Below, piece after piece: positions 41,248-49,568 of a DNA stretch of 49,685 nt. The stretch lies in the NCBI GenBank assembly GCA_903913865.1, contig CAIWMU010000150.1, positions 1 through 49,685 on the forward strand. Reading direction: 5' to 3'. Each line of letters opens with the position of its first letter. Position 1 is the stretch's first letter. A model generated the notes under the pieces. It did not search any database. It had not been told where the DNA came from and saw only the letters and a program-made list of their open reading frames with translations. Source of the DNA: an uncultured Verrucomicrobia subdivision 3 bacterium. GTDB taxonomy: Bacteria > Verrucomicrobiota > Verrucomicrobiia > Limisphaerales > UBA8199. Made by a program: the position numbers and the translations under genes.

Positions 41248-42621
41248 ATGAACCTGAAGAACTTCGGAAGAACACTGACCATGGCGACCCTGCTTGCCAC
41301 CTTTGGTGCATCTGCAGCCGATTATTCGGTGCGGTTGCTGACACTCGATCCAGGCCACTTCCACGCCGGGCTTGTGCAAAAGCTCATGTATCCCCAGGTG
41401 GATCCTGTCGTTCATGTTTATGCTCCAGCCGGAGCTGAACTTGAGGATCACCTGAAACGTGTTGAGAGCTTCAATACCCGCCCGGAAAACCCGACCCACT
41501 GGCTGACGAAGACCCGTGTGGGATCCGATTTCCTGAACCAGATGGTTCAGGAAAAGGCCGGGAACGTCGTGGTGATTTCGGGAAACAACCTGCGTAAGAC
41601 AGAATACATTGATCGATCCATCGCGGCCGGATTCAACGTCCTGGCCGACAAGCCCATGGTGATCACACCGGACGGGTTTGGTCCGCTGTGCCGGGATTTT
41701 ACCCTCGCCCGCGAGCGGAAGGTGCTTCTGTATGACATCATGACGGAGCGGTTTGAGATCACCACGATTCTGCAGCGTGAGTTGGCACAGCAGTCTGAGG
41801 TGTTCGGCCACTTTATCACCGGCACACCGGCCAATCCGGCGGTCTACACGGAGAGCATTCACCATTACAGCAAAGAAGTGGCTGGAAAGCCGCTGGTCAG
41901 GCCCGCCTGGTTTTTTGACATGAAACAGCAGGGTGAAGCCATCCCTGATGTGGGCACCCATCTCGTGGATCTCGTGCAATGGGGTTGTTTCCCTGAGCAG
42001 ACCCTGGATTATCGCAAGGATGTGAAAGTTCTTTCAGCGAACCGCTGGGCTACTCCCATCAATCCAGCCCAGTTTAAGAAGGTTACAGGTCTCGATTCCT
42101 ACCCGGAGACGTTGAAATCAGCGGTTGATTCACAGGGGATTCTTCAGGTCTATTCCTGTGGAGACGTCACCTGGCGGCTGAAGGGGATCCATGCGCAGGT
42201 GAAGGTGATTTGGAACTTTGAGGCTCCTGCCGGCGCGAAGGATATGCACACATCAACCATGCGCGGGACGAAGGCCAACCTCCTGATCCGACAGGGAGCC
42301 GAGCAAAAGTATGCTCCCACGCTCTATGTCGAGCCGGCGGGCAATGGTGCAGCTCCGGATTTTGAAAAATATCTGACCAGTGCGGTCAAGGCGCTCGCCG
42401 TGAAATATCCCGGGATCGGTGTTCAGGCTTCAGGAAAGCTCTGGCAGATCACAATTCCGGAAAAGTACGTTCTTGGCCATGAGGCTCATTTCTCGCAGGT
42501 GACAGAAAATTATCTGAAGTTTCTGGCCCTCGGAAAACTTCCCGAATGGGAGGTGCCGAACATGATAACGAAGTATTACGTTACCACCGAGGCTTATCGC
42601 TTGAGCCACCTGAAAAAATAG
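41248..42621 (+). CDS. exported oxidoreductase-like protein (Gfo-like with divergent nucleotide-binding site)
   Basis: 457 residues with a Sec-type signal peptide (GRTLTMATLLATFGASAADY). The mature part starts VRLLTLDPGHFHAGLVQKLM, where Gfo enzymes have GxGxxG; here it is DPGHFHAG. NVLADKPMVITPDGFGPLCR corresponds to the EKP motif (DKP). The C-terminal half fits the family called putative oxidoreductase C-terminal domain (IPDVGTHLVDLVQWGCFPEQ, HTSTMRGTKANLLIRQGAEQ). NAD binding is therefore uncertain and the real chemistry unknown. A Sec rather than a Tat signal suggests it is exported unfolded, and so without cofactor. ATG 41248 was chosen because it starts the signal peptide; the ORF can be read 54 nt further upstream. 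Confidence 0.75.
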   Translation: MNLKNFGRTLTMATLLATFGASAADYSVRLLTLDPGHFHAGLVQKLMYPQVDPVVHVYAPAGAELEDHLKRVESFNTRPENPTHWLTKTRVGSDFLNQMVQEKAGNVVVISGNNLRKTEYIDRSIAAGFNVLADKPMVITPDGFGPLCRDFTLARERKVLLYDIMTERFEITTILQRELAQQSEVFGHFITGTPANPAVYTESIHHYSKEVAGKPLVRPAWFFDMKQQGEAIPDVGTHLVDLVQWGCFPEQTLDYRKDVKVLSANRWATPINPAQFKKVTGLDSYPETLKSAVDSQGILQVYSCGDVTWRLKGIHAQVKVIWNFEAPAGAKDMHTSTMRGTKANLLIRQGAEQKYAPTLYVEPAGNGAAPDFEKYLTSAVKALAVKYPGIGVQASGKLWQITIPEKYVLGHEAHFSQVTENYLKFLALGKLPEWEVPNMITKYYVTTEAYRLSHLKK

Positions 42622-42630
42622 GGCTCTGCC

Positions 42631-42643
42631 GGGGAACTTCCCC
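42631..42643. terminator. short palindrome between convergent genes
   Basis: GGGGAACTTCCCC (42631-42643) lies in the 21-nt gap and touches the stop of the HD-domain gene. It is a possible small bidirectional terminator, with only four to six pairs. Confidence 0.25.
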
Positions 42644-43257
42644 TACCAACCCAATCCGTTTCGCTCTTGCTCAGCAGCCTCCAGAAAGGTCTGGAGGGCT
42701 GTCAGTCTCGGTAGCGCTTGTTTTCTCGAAGTGTCCAGACGGAGCATTTGCGGCAGGTTTTCCAGATTGTCACGCAGCACACGGAGGGCATCCGAAAAGA
42801 GAGTGAATCGGGTATCCCTCCCAACCTTGCTCACGGTGCGGAGGATGGCGACAGCACCCAGTTGTTCCAGAACATCCGCATCACGCAGCAGGGTTGCCTC
42901 GTAGGTTTTCGGATCGTCCTTGGGCATGTGGGTCCGGATTGCATCAAGAACAGGAGATATCTTGGATTCAGGAAATCCAAACCGCATCAGGAGTGCCGGA
43001 GCCTGAGCTGCCACATAAGCCACATGATCCCATTTCGCCAACTCTTCCCGATTTTCGGGGCGGTGCCCGACGAACACCCCGAGGTCGTGCAACCAGGCGG
43101 AGGCATACAGGACATCGTCATCAAAAGCAGTTCCGGCGGCCAATTCAACAGCCAGGGCGTAAAGGCGATCCTGATGACTGAACTTGTCCGGGGGATTGGC
43201 TTGTGCGCGAATGTAATCCCTTAGAAGTTTACGGTATGGGGCTGGATTGGAGTTCAT
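42643..43257 (-). CDS. HD-domain phosphohydrolase
   Basis: 204 residues. The HD metal-binding set is present: H28 (FSHQDRLYALAVELA), H57-D58 in YASAWLHDLGVFVGHR, and the later Asp in LLRDADVLEQLGAVAILRTV. The HD fold hydrolyses phosphate esters; many small members act on nucleotides or are of unknown substrate. No membrane segment or signal peptide. ATG 43257 (MNSNPAPYRK) was chosen; the in-frame extension to 43362 crosses into the divergent promoter region and is unlikely. The gene is transcribed away from the HTH/metallo-beta-lactamase gene, with about 106 nt between the two starts. Confidence 0.85.
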   Translation of the reverse strand: MNSNPAPYRKLLRDYIRAQANPPDKFSHQDRLYALAVELAAGTAFDDDVLYASAWLHDLGVFVGHRPENREELAKWDHVAYVAAQAPALLMRFGFPESKISPVLDAIRTHMPKDDPKTYEATLLRDADVLEQLGAVAILRTVSKVGRDTRFTLFSDALRVLRDNLENLPQMLRLDTSRKQALPRLTALQTFLEAAEQERNGLGW

Positions 43258-43363
43258 TTGCGGGAAGGCAGCTTCATTCTGACAGGGAGTCTGCCTTGGC
43301 ATGAGCCAAAACACAACTTGAACTGTTTCCATTCGCGAGTATGGTTGCGCCCAGAAAAACATT

Positions 43364-44185
43364 ATGAATTTGGAAGATCATCTCGGGGATATCATTCGCA
43401 AAGCCAGGATGATGTCCAATGTGAGCGCGACTGAAGCAGCACGCGCTGTGGGCCTGTCTGCGGAGAACTTTTCCCGTCTAGAGGAGACAGGGACGGCAAC
43501 CGCAGGAGCAGACTTTGAAAAGCTCGGGGTGCTGTTGGGGCTTCGTGCTGGCAGGTTGGCCGGAATTGCCCGTGGCTGGCTGCCCACCCCAAAGGATCTT
43601 TCCTCATGGTGTGAGCTTCGATGCATCACGACCGTTGAGGATGGCATGGGTGTGAACGCATACCTCGTTTGGGACGAGGTATGCCGGGAAGCCGCACTGT
43701 TTGACACGGGATTTGATCCGGCACCGATCCTCGAAATCGTTGAGGCGGAGCAGTTGCAACTTAAACACATATTCATCACCCACAGCCATGAAGATCATAT
43801 CGCCGCCTTGCCTGCGCTCAGGGAGAAGTTTCCAAAAGCGCGGCTCCATATGAGTTCCCGCACGGCCGCTGTGGATCAGCGCAACCGGTCGAATGATTTC
43901 ATTCATCTCGGGAACCTGCGTATCACAAACCGTGAGACTCCAGGGCACGCGGAAGATGGGATGACCTACATCATCGGTAACTGGCCTGAGGACGCTCCCC
44001 ATGTGGCGATTGTGGGAGACGCCATTTTTGCGGGGTCGATGGGGCGGGGGAACATTTCCTGGGAAATAGCCCGACAAAAGGTCCGTGAACAGATCTTTTC
44101 GCTGCCAGCGGAAACGTTGATCTGTCCGGGGCACGGGCCGCTGACCACCGTCGGGGAAGAGATTGCGAACAATCCCTTCTTCTAA
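43364..44185 (+). CDS. fusion of an XRE-type HTH domain and a metallo-beta-lactamase fold hydrolase
   Basis: 273 residues. Residues about 5-65 form a Cro/C1-type HTH (IIRKARMMSNVSATEAARAV, then LSAENFSRLEETG). From about 80 there is a complete metallo-beta-lactamase domain. It has H140-S-H142-E-D144-H145 in ITHSHEDHIAALPALREKF, then ETPGHAEDGMTYIIGNWPED, the bridging Asp in VAIVGDAIFAGSMGRGN, and the last His in CPGHGPLTTVGEE. All metal ligands of a glyoxalase-II-like hydrolase are present. No signal peptide. A DNA-binding domain joined to a hydrolase suggests a sensor or regulator whose DNA binding depends on a metabolite, possibly acting on the divergent HD gene; that is inference. Confidence 0.82.
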   Translation: MNLEDHLGDIIRKARMMSNVSATEAARAVGLSAENFSRLEETGTATAGADFEKLGVLLGLRAGRLAGIARGWLPTPKDLSSWCELRCITTVEDGMGVNAYLVWDEVCREAALFDTGFDPAPILEIVEAEQLQLKHIFITHSHEDHIAALPALREKFPKARLHMSSRTAAVDQRNRSNDFIHLGNLRITNRETPGHAEDGMTYIIGNWPEDAPHVAIVGDAIFAGSMGRGNISWEIARQKVREQIFSLPAETLICPGHGPLTTVGEEIANNPFF

Positions 44186-44340
44186 GAGGGATCCGCCATT
44201 TTATCCTTTGTAATGTTTCAGCCTTCTTGAGGTGTTTCATGGCTTCTCACGATGGCTCATTTGCTTTTGCTCTCTGCCGAAATCATTGGTGACGAAGTGA
44301 TCACGCTGGGGTTTGCGCTGGACGCTGGGGGGGGCAGTGC

Positions 44341-44346
44341 TAATAT
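44341..44346 (+). promoter_or_regulatory. possible -10 element directly before ispH
   Basis: TAATAT (44341-44346) is preceded at 16 nt by TGGACG and by a run of eight G (about 44327-44334). If used, transcription would begin at or within a few bases of ATG 44355, which would make the ispH mRNA nearly leaderless; no Shine-Dalgarno site is present. Confidence 0.3.
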
Positions 44347-44354
44347 AAGTTTCT

Positions 44355-45578
44355 ATGTCAACAGACGCCCCGAGTGGGCCGAAGAAAGTCAATTTGCGCC
44401 GTCCCGATATCATGACGGCGGTGCAGGCTCAGGTTTTATCCCACTATCGCAGTAATCTGGTGGAGCGAATCCGTGAGAACGGTCACATTCTGGCAGCCGG
44501 GGAGTTGACAGTAAAATTGGCGAAGGAGTTTGGCTTTTGTTATGGGGTTGAACGTGCCATCGATCTGGCGTATGCAGCGTGCAAAGCCTATCCAGACCGT
44601 CGCATTTTTCTTCTTGGGGAGATCATCCATAACCCTGAGGTGAACGATCAACTCCGTCGCATGGGTATTGTCACCATCGCAGGCAAGCCGAAGGAGGAGG
44701 AGATAAACCAGTTGCAACCTGACGATCTTGTGATCATCCCTGCCTTCGGCACAGAGGTTTCCACGAGACGGAAACTGGAGGAGCGGGGATGTGAGTTTGT
44801 GGACACCACGTGCGGGGACGTGATGAGTGTCTGGAAACGGGTGAGGCAGTATTCAAAGGACTCCGTTACGAGCATCATCCACGGGAAGGCGTGGCACGAG
44901 GAGACGATGGCCACAAGTTCCCAGGCACGGTCGAGTGGCAGGGGGCACTACCTTGTTGTTTTCACACTGGGAGAGACCGACTACGTGTGCAATTACATTT
45001 TGAACGGTGGTTCGAAGGATGAATTCCTGAAGAAGTTCAAGGGGGCCTATTCAGATGGGTTCGACCCGGACGCGGATCTGACGGCCATCGGGGTTGCGAA
45101 CCAGACAACGATGCTGCGGGGGGAGACAGAGGAAGTTCAGCGCAGGTTGCGTGCTGCCATGGCGGGTAAATATGGGGAGGACCAGATTAACCAGCACTTC
45201 CGTTTTTTTGACACCATCTGTGGTGCCACACAGGACAGGCAGGATGCCCTGGGTAAATTGCTTCAGACACAGCTGGACCTGCTGCTGGTCGTTGGGGGCT
45301 ACAATTCTTCGAACACGTCCCACCTGGCAGAGATGGGGGAGGCCAAGCTGCCGACCTATTTCATCAAGAATGCCGCGAAGATGGAATCGGACCTGCTCAT
45401 TCGACATTACAACCAGCACATCCATCAGGAGGTGGAGACCCGCAACTGGCTTCCGGGGGGCCGGATCACGGTGGGCATTACTGCGGGTGCTTCCTGTCCC
45501 AACAATCTCATTGAGGAAACCATCCGGCGACTGTTCGAGCTTCGGGGCATCTCAGTTCAGAATCTGGTTGCGGCATAG
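44355..45578 (+). CDS. ispH: 4-hydroxy-3-methylbut-2-enyl diphosphate reductase
   Basis: 407 residues, the long form also found in cyanobacteria and plants; the E. coli enzyme has about 316. The three cysteines that hold the iron-sulfur cluster are present: C62 in EFGFCYGVERAIDLAYAACK, C153 in DTTCGDVMSVWKRV, and C289 in DTICGATQDRQDALGKLL. LLGEIIHNPEVNDQLRRMG and VVGGYNSSNTSHLAEMGE are further family motifs. The extra length is a segment near 155-235. The enzyme makes IPP and DMAPP in the last step of the MEP isoprenoid pathway. dgt follows after 26 nt. Confidence 0.96.
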   Translation: MSTDAPSGPKKVNLRRPDIMTAVQAQVLSHYRSNLVERIRENGHILAAGELTVKLAKEFGFCYGVERAIDLAYAACKAYPDRRIFLLGEIIHNPEVNDQLRRMGIVTIAGKPKEEEINQLQPDDLVIIPAFGTEVSTRRKLEERGCEFVDTTCGDVMSVWKRVRQYSKDSVTSIIHGKAWHEETMATSSQARSSGRGHYLVVFTLGETDYVCNYILNGGSKDEFLKKFKGAYSDGFDPDADLTAIGVANQTTMLRGETEEVQRRLRAAMAGKYGEDQINQHFRFFDTICGATQDRQDALGKLLQTQLDLLLVVGGYNSSNTSHLAEMGEAKLPTYFIKNAAKMESDLLIRHYNQHIHQEVETRNWLPGGRITVGITAGASCPNNLIEETIRRLFELRGISVQNLVAA

Positions 45579-45604
45579 GTTTTTCGACAACTCTGAATCC
45601 CGCC

Positions 45605-46753
45605 ATGCTTTGCACCTGCCACGATCTGGAGCAGATCGAACTCAAGACCCTGGCTCCCTACGCCCAGTTCAGCGCCCATACCCGCGGACGTGATTATGCG
45701 GAGAAGGTGCCTGATTGGCGGACGGAATACCAGCGTGATCGGGATCGTGTCATTCACTCCCGTGCCTTTCGCAGACTTGAATACAAGACACAGGTCTTTC
45801 TGAACGGCTCAGGAGATCACCTCAGGACCCGGCTGACACACACCATCGAGGTGGCCGCTGTTTCGCGGAATATCACGCGGGCCTTGAACTTGAACGAGGA
45901 TCTCGCTGAAACCATCGCCCTGGCCCACGATTTGGGGCATTCCCCCTTCGGTCACAAGGGGGAGACTGTTCTGAACGCCCTGATGAAGGACCATGGCGGT
46001 TTTGAGCACAACCTTCAGAGCTTGCGGGTGGTGGAGCAGTTGGAACAGAAATACCCACGCTTCAGGGGACTGAATCTGTCCTGGGAGGTTCGGGAGGGGT
46101 TGTCAAAACATTCCTGCTCGCAGCCCCCCGGTGGGGGCAAGGAGGAGTTCTTTTGTCCTTCACTTGAGGCGCAAATTGCGAACCTCGCCGACGAGGTGAC
46201 CTACTACAGCCATGACTTGGATGACGGGTTGGATTCAGGTCTGCTTTCTGAAGAGCAACTGAATCGCGAGGTTCGCTTGTGGAGGCAGGCAACCCAGGCT
46301 GTGGAGGATGAATATGGGAAGCTGCCGGACGAGTGTCGCCGCTATTTCATCATCCGCTGCATCATCGACATGCAGGTGACTGATGTGGTTACCACGACCG
46401 ATGCAGCCCTGCAGAAGTCCCGGGTGCGGAGCGCTGATGATGTGCGTCGCAGGGCACGTCCGCTTGTGCAATATAGTGCGGAACGCCGGGCTTTGAATCT
46501 GGAGTTGCGCCGGTTTCTCTACAAGAATCTTTACTTCAATCCCGTTGTGAACGAGCCCCATATCCGTGCGCGCCGGGTTCTGGAGGAACTGTTTCAGTAT
46601 TACACGAAAAACCATCGGGCGATTGGTATGCTGTCACGCAAACGGGCGCGGCGTGATGGCTGGCCGAGGGCGATCTGTGATTATCTGGCGGGCATGACCG
46701 ATCGTTTTGCCTTGCAGGAACATGCCCGGCTCTGCTGTCCACTTCCGCATTAG
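45605..46753 (+). CDS. dgt: deoxyguanosinetriphosphate triphosphohydrolase-like protein
   Basis: 382 residues. The HD-type metal-binding residues are in RLTHTIEVAAVSRNITRALN (H79) and IALAHDLGHSPFGHKGETVL (H108, D109), and the later Asp is in YYSHDLDDGLDSGLLSEEQL. DRDRVIHSRAFRRLEYKTQV is the usual family start. The enzyme removes triphosphate from dGTP or other dNTPs and may balance nucleotide pools. The length is that of the shorter family members (370-390), not the E. coli Dgt (505). No signal peptide. It is 26 nt behind ispH and probably in one transcript, and convergent with the anchored-protein gene 22 nt downstream. Confidence 0.92.
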   Translation: MLCTCHDLEQIELKTLAPYAQFSAHTRGRDYAEKVPDWRTEYQRDRDRVIHSRAFRRLEYKTQVFLNGSGDHLRTRLTHTIEVAAVSRNITRALNLNEDLAETIALAHDLGHSPFGHKGETVLNALMKDHGGFEHNLQSLRVVEQLEQKYPRFRGLNLSWEVREGLSKHSCSQPPGGGKEEFFCPSLEAQIANLADEVTYYSHDLDDGLDSGLLSEEQLNREVRLWRQATQAVEDEYGKLPDECRRYFIIRCIIDMQVTDVVTTTDAALQKSRVRSADDVRRRARPLVQYSAERRALNLELRRFLYKNLYFNPVVNEPHIRARRVLEELFQYYTKNHRAIGMLSRKRARRDGWPRAICDYLAGMTDRFALQEHARLCCPLPH

Positions 46754-46775
46754 GGAAGGGGCGGGACGGGTTGGA

Positions 46776-47426
46776 TCAGCCTCCCTTGGGGATGATTCTC
46801 ACATGGCTGTTCGTGATCTGGACCGCACCAATACGGTCCAAAAATGGCCGCGCAGCAGCATTGGTATTTAGGGCCGATCCCAGATTGACCTGGCTGATCT
46901 CATCCACATATATCTTCGGGAGAGATGCCCCGTGGACGGTAATATTCGTTGCTGCCAGTTTTAGTGATCCATCACGCAAACTGACATGAAATTTGGCCAC
47001 TGCGTTGAGGTAACGATCCCGGAAGACAGGCAGTCCTATCTCGGCCATCGGTATGCTTAACTGGCCGGAGGCCCGGTCCCCGTCAAGCATGACATGCAGT
47101 TTACCTCTCAAAATCTTCAAATGATCATCCTGATCGATCAGGGCGTTGAGATCCTGCGCGGACAACTCAAGGGGGGGAGGGATGTCTCCCCGGTTCAAGG
47201 ATCCCATGAACGAATTGAGACGGCGCTGCAGGCTTTGGTATTCCGTTGTTGTGATTTCGGACCTTGGGAGTGGAACCGGTGCTGCATCCGTGAACTGGGT
47301 GCGCAGTTTCTTGGCCATGCTGATTCCGAAGGCGAGACCCAGCAGGAGAAGGAGGAGAAAAACTCCCGCAACCAGCCCTCCATAGAAGAGGCACCCGCGA
47401 CGACCTGAGGTGTTCTGCAAATTCAT
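46776..47426 (-). CDS. membrane-anchored protein of unknown function
   Basis: 216 residues. A single N-terminal hydrophobic helix (about 14-36, FYGGLVAGVFLLLLLLGLAF) anchors a periplasmic part of mixed character. The latter has a helical first half (TTTEYQSLQRRLNSFMGSLN) and a beta-rich second half (LHVMLDGDRASGQLSIPMAE, LKLAATNITVHGASLPKIYV). The pattern of ELSAQDLNALI followed by strands occurs in other small verrucomicrobial anchored proteins; I know no named family. ATG 47426 was chosen; 47444 gives 6 more residues. The Glu-dehydrogenase gene lies upstream on the same strand with 61 nt between, so co-transcription is possible. Confidence 0.65.
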   Translation of the reverse strand: MNLQNTSGRRGCLFYGGLVAGVFLLLLLLGLAFGISMAKKLRTQFTDAAPVPLPRSEITTTEYQSLQRRLNSFMGSLNRGDIPPPLELSAQDLNALIDQDDHLKILRGKLHVMLDGDRASGQLSIPMAEIGLPVFRDRYLNAVAKFHVSLRDGSLKLAATNITVHGASLPKIYVDEISQVNLGSALNTNAAARPFLDRIGAVQITNSHVRIIPKGG

Positions 47427-47487
47427 GATTTCAAGCCCCGCCATCCCGCCAAGTGCCGGGGTTCAAAGTGATTCACTTGCAGCGTGC

Positions 47488-48744
47488 TCAGGGGAATAGC
47501 CCCCGGGTGCGCTTGGCCTCTTGAACCCGCCTTACGCCGAGGCTCAGAGCGGCCATGCGCATGCTGATCTTCTGCTTGCGGCTTAGTGACACCGTTTGTG
47601 TGAACGCAGTTTCAAGGATTCTAAAGAGCTTGTCCACCACTTCAGTCTCACCCCAGAAAAAGCTCTGCAAGTCCTGAACCCACTCGAAATAGGAAACCAC
47701 CACACCTCCCGCGTTGCACAGAACATCGGGAATCAGGAAAATTTCAGGCCTTTGAGCCAGAATGGCATCCGCCTCCGGGGTGGTGGGCCCGTTGGCTCCC
47801 TCCGCCAGAATGCGGCACTTAAGTTTGCCGGCATTCTCCTTTGTGATCTGCCGCTCGAGCGCTGCCGGCACCAGAATGTCGCAGGGCAGTTCCAACAACT
47901 CCTCGTTGGTTATCGAATCCGCCCCCGGGAAACCGACGACAGACCGGTTTACAGCCACATATTTTTCCAACTCCCACAAGTTGAGTCCATCCGCATTGTG
48001 GATACCGCCAAACGCATCGGTCACAGCGATAATCTTCACTCCATAGCGCGCCAGGGATAACGCCGTGATAGATCCCACATTTCCAAACCCCTGAATGGCA
48101 GCGGTTGCTTTGCCGATGTCCAAACCGATGGTGTCTGTCGCCCGGTTGACCAGATATCCAACTCCACGACCGGTCGCTTCGCGTCGTCCGAGGGATCCAC
48201 CCAACCCAACGGGTTTGCCTGTGACGATGCCCGGCACGCTGTTGCCCACGTGGACGGAGTAGGTGTCCATGATCCAAGCCATTACTTGAGGATTTGTGCC
48301 GAGGTCGGGAGCCATGACATCCACCTGGGGGCCAATGAATGGAATCATCTCCTGGGTGTAACGTCGGGTGAGGCGCTCCAGTTCGGTGATGCTCAGCTTG
48401 CCAGGGTCGCAGGCTATCCCTCCCTTGGCCCCTCCATAGGGAAGTCCGCACAACGCACACTTCCAACTCATCCACATCGCCAGGGCGGCCACTTCTCCCA
48501 GGCAAACGTCCGGATGAAATCTCAACCCTCCCTTGGTCGGTCCAAGAGTCAGGTGGTGCTGCACGCGGTAGCCGGAAAAGACCTGAGTGGACCCATCGTC
48601 CCGGTGGATGGGGAGGGAGACAATAAGAGAGCGTTTGGGATACTTCAACCGGTCCCGATCATCGTGCGGAATATCTAGAATGTCGGCGACCTGATCAAAT
48701 TGCTGGCACGCCATCTGGAAAGTTGGATGGTTGTAAATTTCCAT
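47488..48744 (-). CDS. Glu/Leu/Phe/Val dehydrogenase (glutamate dehydrogenase type)
   Basis: 418 residues, the length of the small hexameric glutamate dehydrogenases. The substrate and catalytic site is in MWMSWKCALCGLPYGGAKGG (the catalytic Lys in GGAKGG), DVMAPDLGTNPQVMAWIMDT carries the conserved Asp, and AAIQGFGNVGSITALSLARY is the GxGxxG nucleotide site. The enzyme interconverts glutamate and 2-oxoglutarate with ammonia; the family also includes leucine and phenylalanine dehydrogenases, but the length and motif order favour glutamate. ATG 48744 (MEIYNHPTFQ) was preferred to 48798. The coenzyme is not clear from sequence. Confidence 0.9.
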   Translation of the reverse strand: MEIYNHPTFQMACQQFDQVADILDIPHDDRDRLKYPKRSLIVSLPIHRDDGSTQVFSGYRVQHHLTLGPTKGGLRFHPDVCLGEVAALAMWMSWKCALCGLPYGGAKGGIACDPGKLSITELERLTRRYTQEMIPFIGPQVDVMAPDLGTNPQVMAWIMDTYSVHVGNSVPGIVTGKPVGLGGSLGRREATGRGVGYLVNRATDTIGLDIGKATAAIQGFGNVGSITALSLARYGVKIIAVTDAFGGIHNADGLNLWELEKYVAVNRSVVGFPGADSITNEELLELPCDILVPAALERQITKENAGKLKCRILAEGANGPTTPEADAILAQRPEIFLIPDVLCNAGGVVVSYFEWVQDLQSFFWGETEVVDKLFRILETAFTQTVSLSRKQKISMRMAALSLGVRRVQEAKRTRGLFP

Positions 48745-49064
48745 AGGTGAAATATACGAACATTGGATCCGGGACAAAGAAAATTCCGTCACCAGCACAG
48801 GGCAACCCCCTCCAGGGAAGACGCTTCCGTGATTACAAAGAGCAGATGGCTTTGTAGATGTGGATCGATCTGGCTCGTGGTTTGATTAAGGGAGTGGGAC
48901 ATTTTATTCCGATCGTTGATTCGCCTTGTGGGATTGAAGCCCAAGTGGTTTGGAGATGTGGTTTTGGTGACGGAATGGACCGGAATGGACGTGGGTCGGT
49001 TTATTAAGCTTGATTGATCTTCGGTTGTGATGTAATAGTTTGTCGAAAGCTGAGCGAGGAACGT
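48745..49064. other. 320-nt intergenic region between divergent genes
   Basis: It separates the dehydrogenase gene (minus) from the NfeD-like gene (plus) and is AT-richer than its neighbours. A possible promoter for the plus gene is TTGATT (49010-49015), a 17-nt spacer and TAATAG (49033-49038). Shine-Dalgarno AGGA at 49057-49060 lies 4 nt before ATG 49065. Short direct repeats of the GGAATGGAC type occur near 48974-48990. No RNA gene was seen. Confidence 0.45.
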
Positions 49065-49568
49065 ATGGACTTTATGATTTATGCGGTCTGTTTCGGTGTT
49101 GGGTTGGTGTTTACCATCCTGAGCGCTGCGCTTGGCCATCTTTTCGGGGGACACGATGCTCATTCGGATGTCGGCACTGGCGGTCAGGCTGATGCCGGAT
49201 TCGAGCACACGGGAATGCCTGGAATTGCCCCTTTCAGTCCCACGACCATAGCTTCCTTCCTCACCGCAGCAGGTGGTTTTGGCATGATTTTCTCCCGGAT
49301 GCCGTCCACCCGCTCGGTTTATGTCAGCGCACCACTCTCAATACTGGGGGGTCTGATTGTGAGTGCCGGGGTTTTCCTCCTTTTCAGCAGCATCTTTCGA
49401 AAAACGCAGAGTTCCAGCGAATCGCATGTCGGCGCCCTGATCGGGCATATTGCAAGCATTATCACGCCGATACCTGTGGATGGAGTCGGGGAGATTGTTT
49501 ATGTGCATTCCGGCACACGTTATACAGCACCCGCCAGAACGGAGGGCCTCGCAAGTTTTTTTCTGTAA
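49065..49568 (+). CDS. NfeD-like membrane protein, C-terminus cut off by an insertion element
   Basis: 167 residues. Two or three membrane segments (MDFMIYAVCFGVGLVFTILS; FSPTTIASFLTAAGGFGMIF; LSILGGLIVSAGVFLLFSSI) with a His/Asp/Gly-rich linker (about 28-50) are followed by the beginning of the NfeD OB-fold domain (GVGEIVYVHSGTRYTAPART). In complete relatives the domain continues for 20-40 residues after TAPAR; here the frame ends after eight more codons (EGLASFFL, poly-T) at the border of an IS256-like element. NfeD/YuaF proteins work with flotillin-like SPFH proteins in membrane microdomains, and the flotillin gene is often directly downstream, here expected beyond the insertion. Confidence 0.65.
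   Translation: MDFMIYAVCFGVGLVFTILSAALGHLFGGHDAHSDVGTGGQADAGFEHTGMPGIAPFSPTTIASFLTAAGGFGMIFSRMPSTRSVYVSAPLSILGGLIVSAGVFLLFSSIFRKTQSSSESHVGALIGHIASIITPIPVDGVGEIVYVHSGTRYTAPARTEGLASFFL

Noticed and set aside
44327-44334. Run of eight G before ispH as a possible phase-variation tract
   Set aside because: A single short homopolymer outside a coding region in a GC-rich genome; there is no evidence of length variation from one sequence.
44252-44455. 67-codon frame overlapping the start of ispH
   Set aside because: It overlaps the first 100 nt of ispH in another frame and has no domain or Shine-Dalgarno site.
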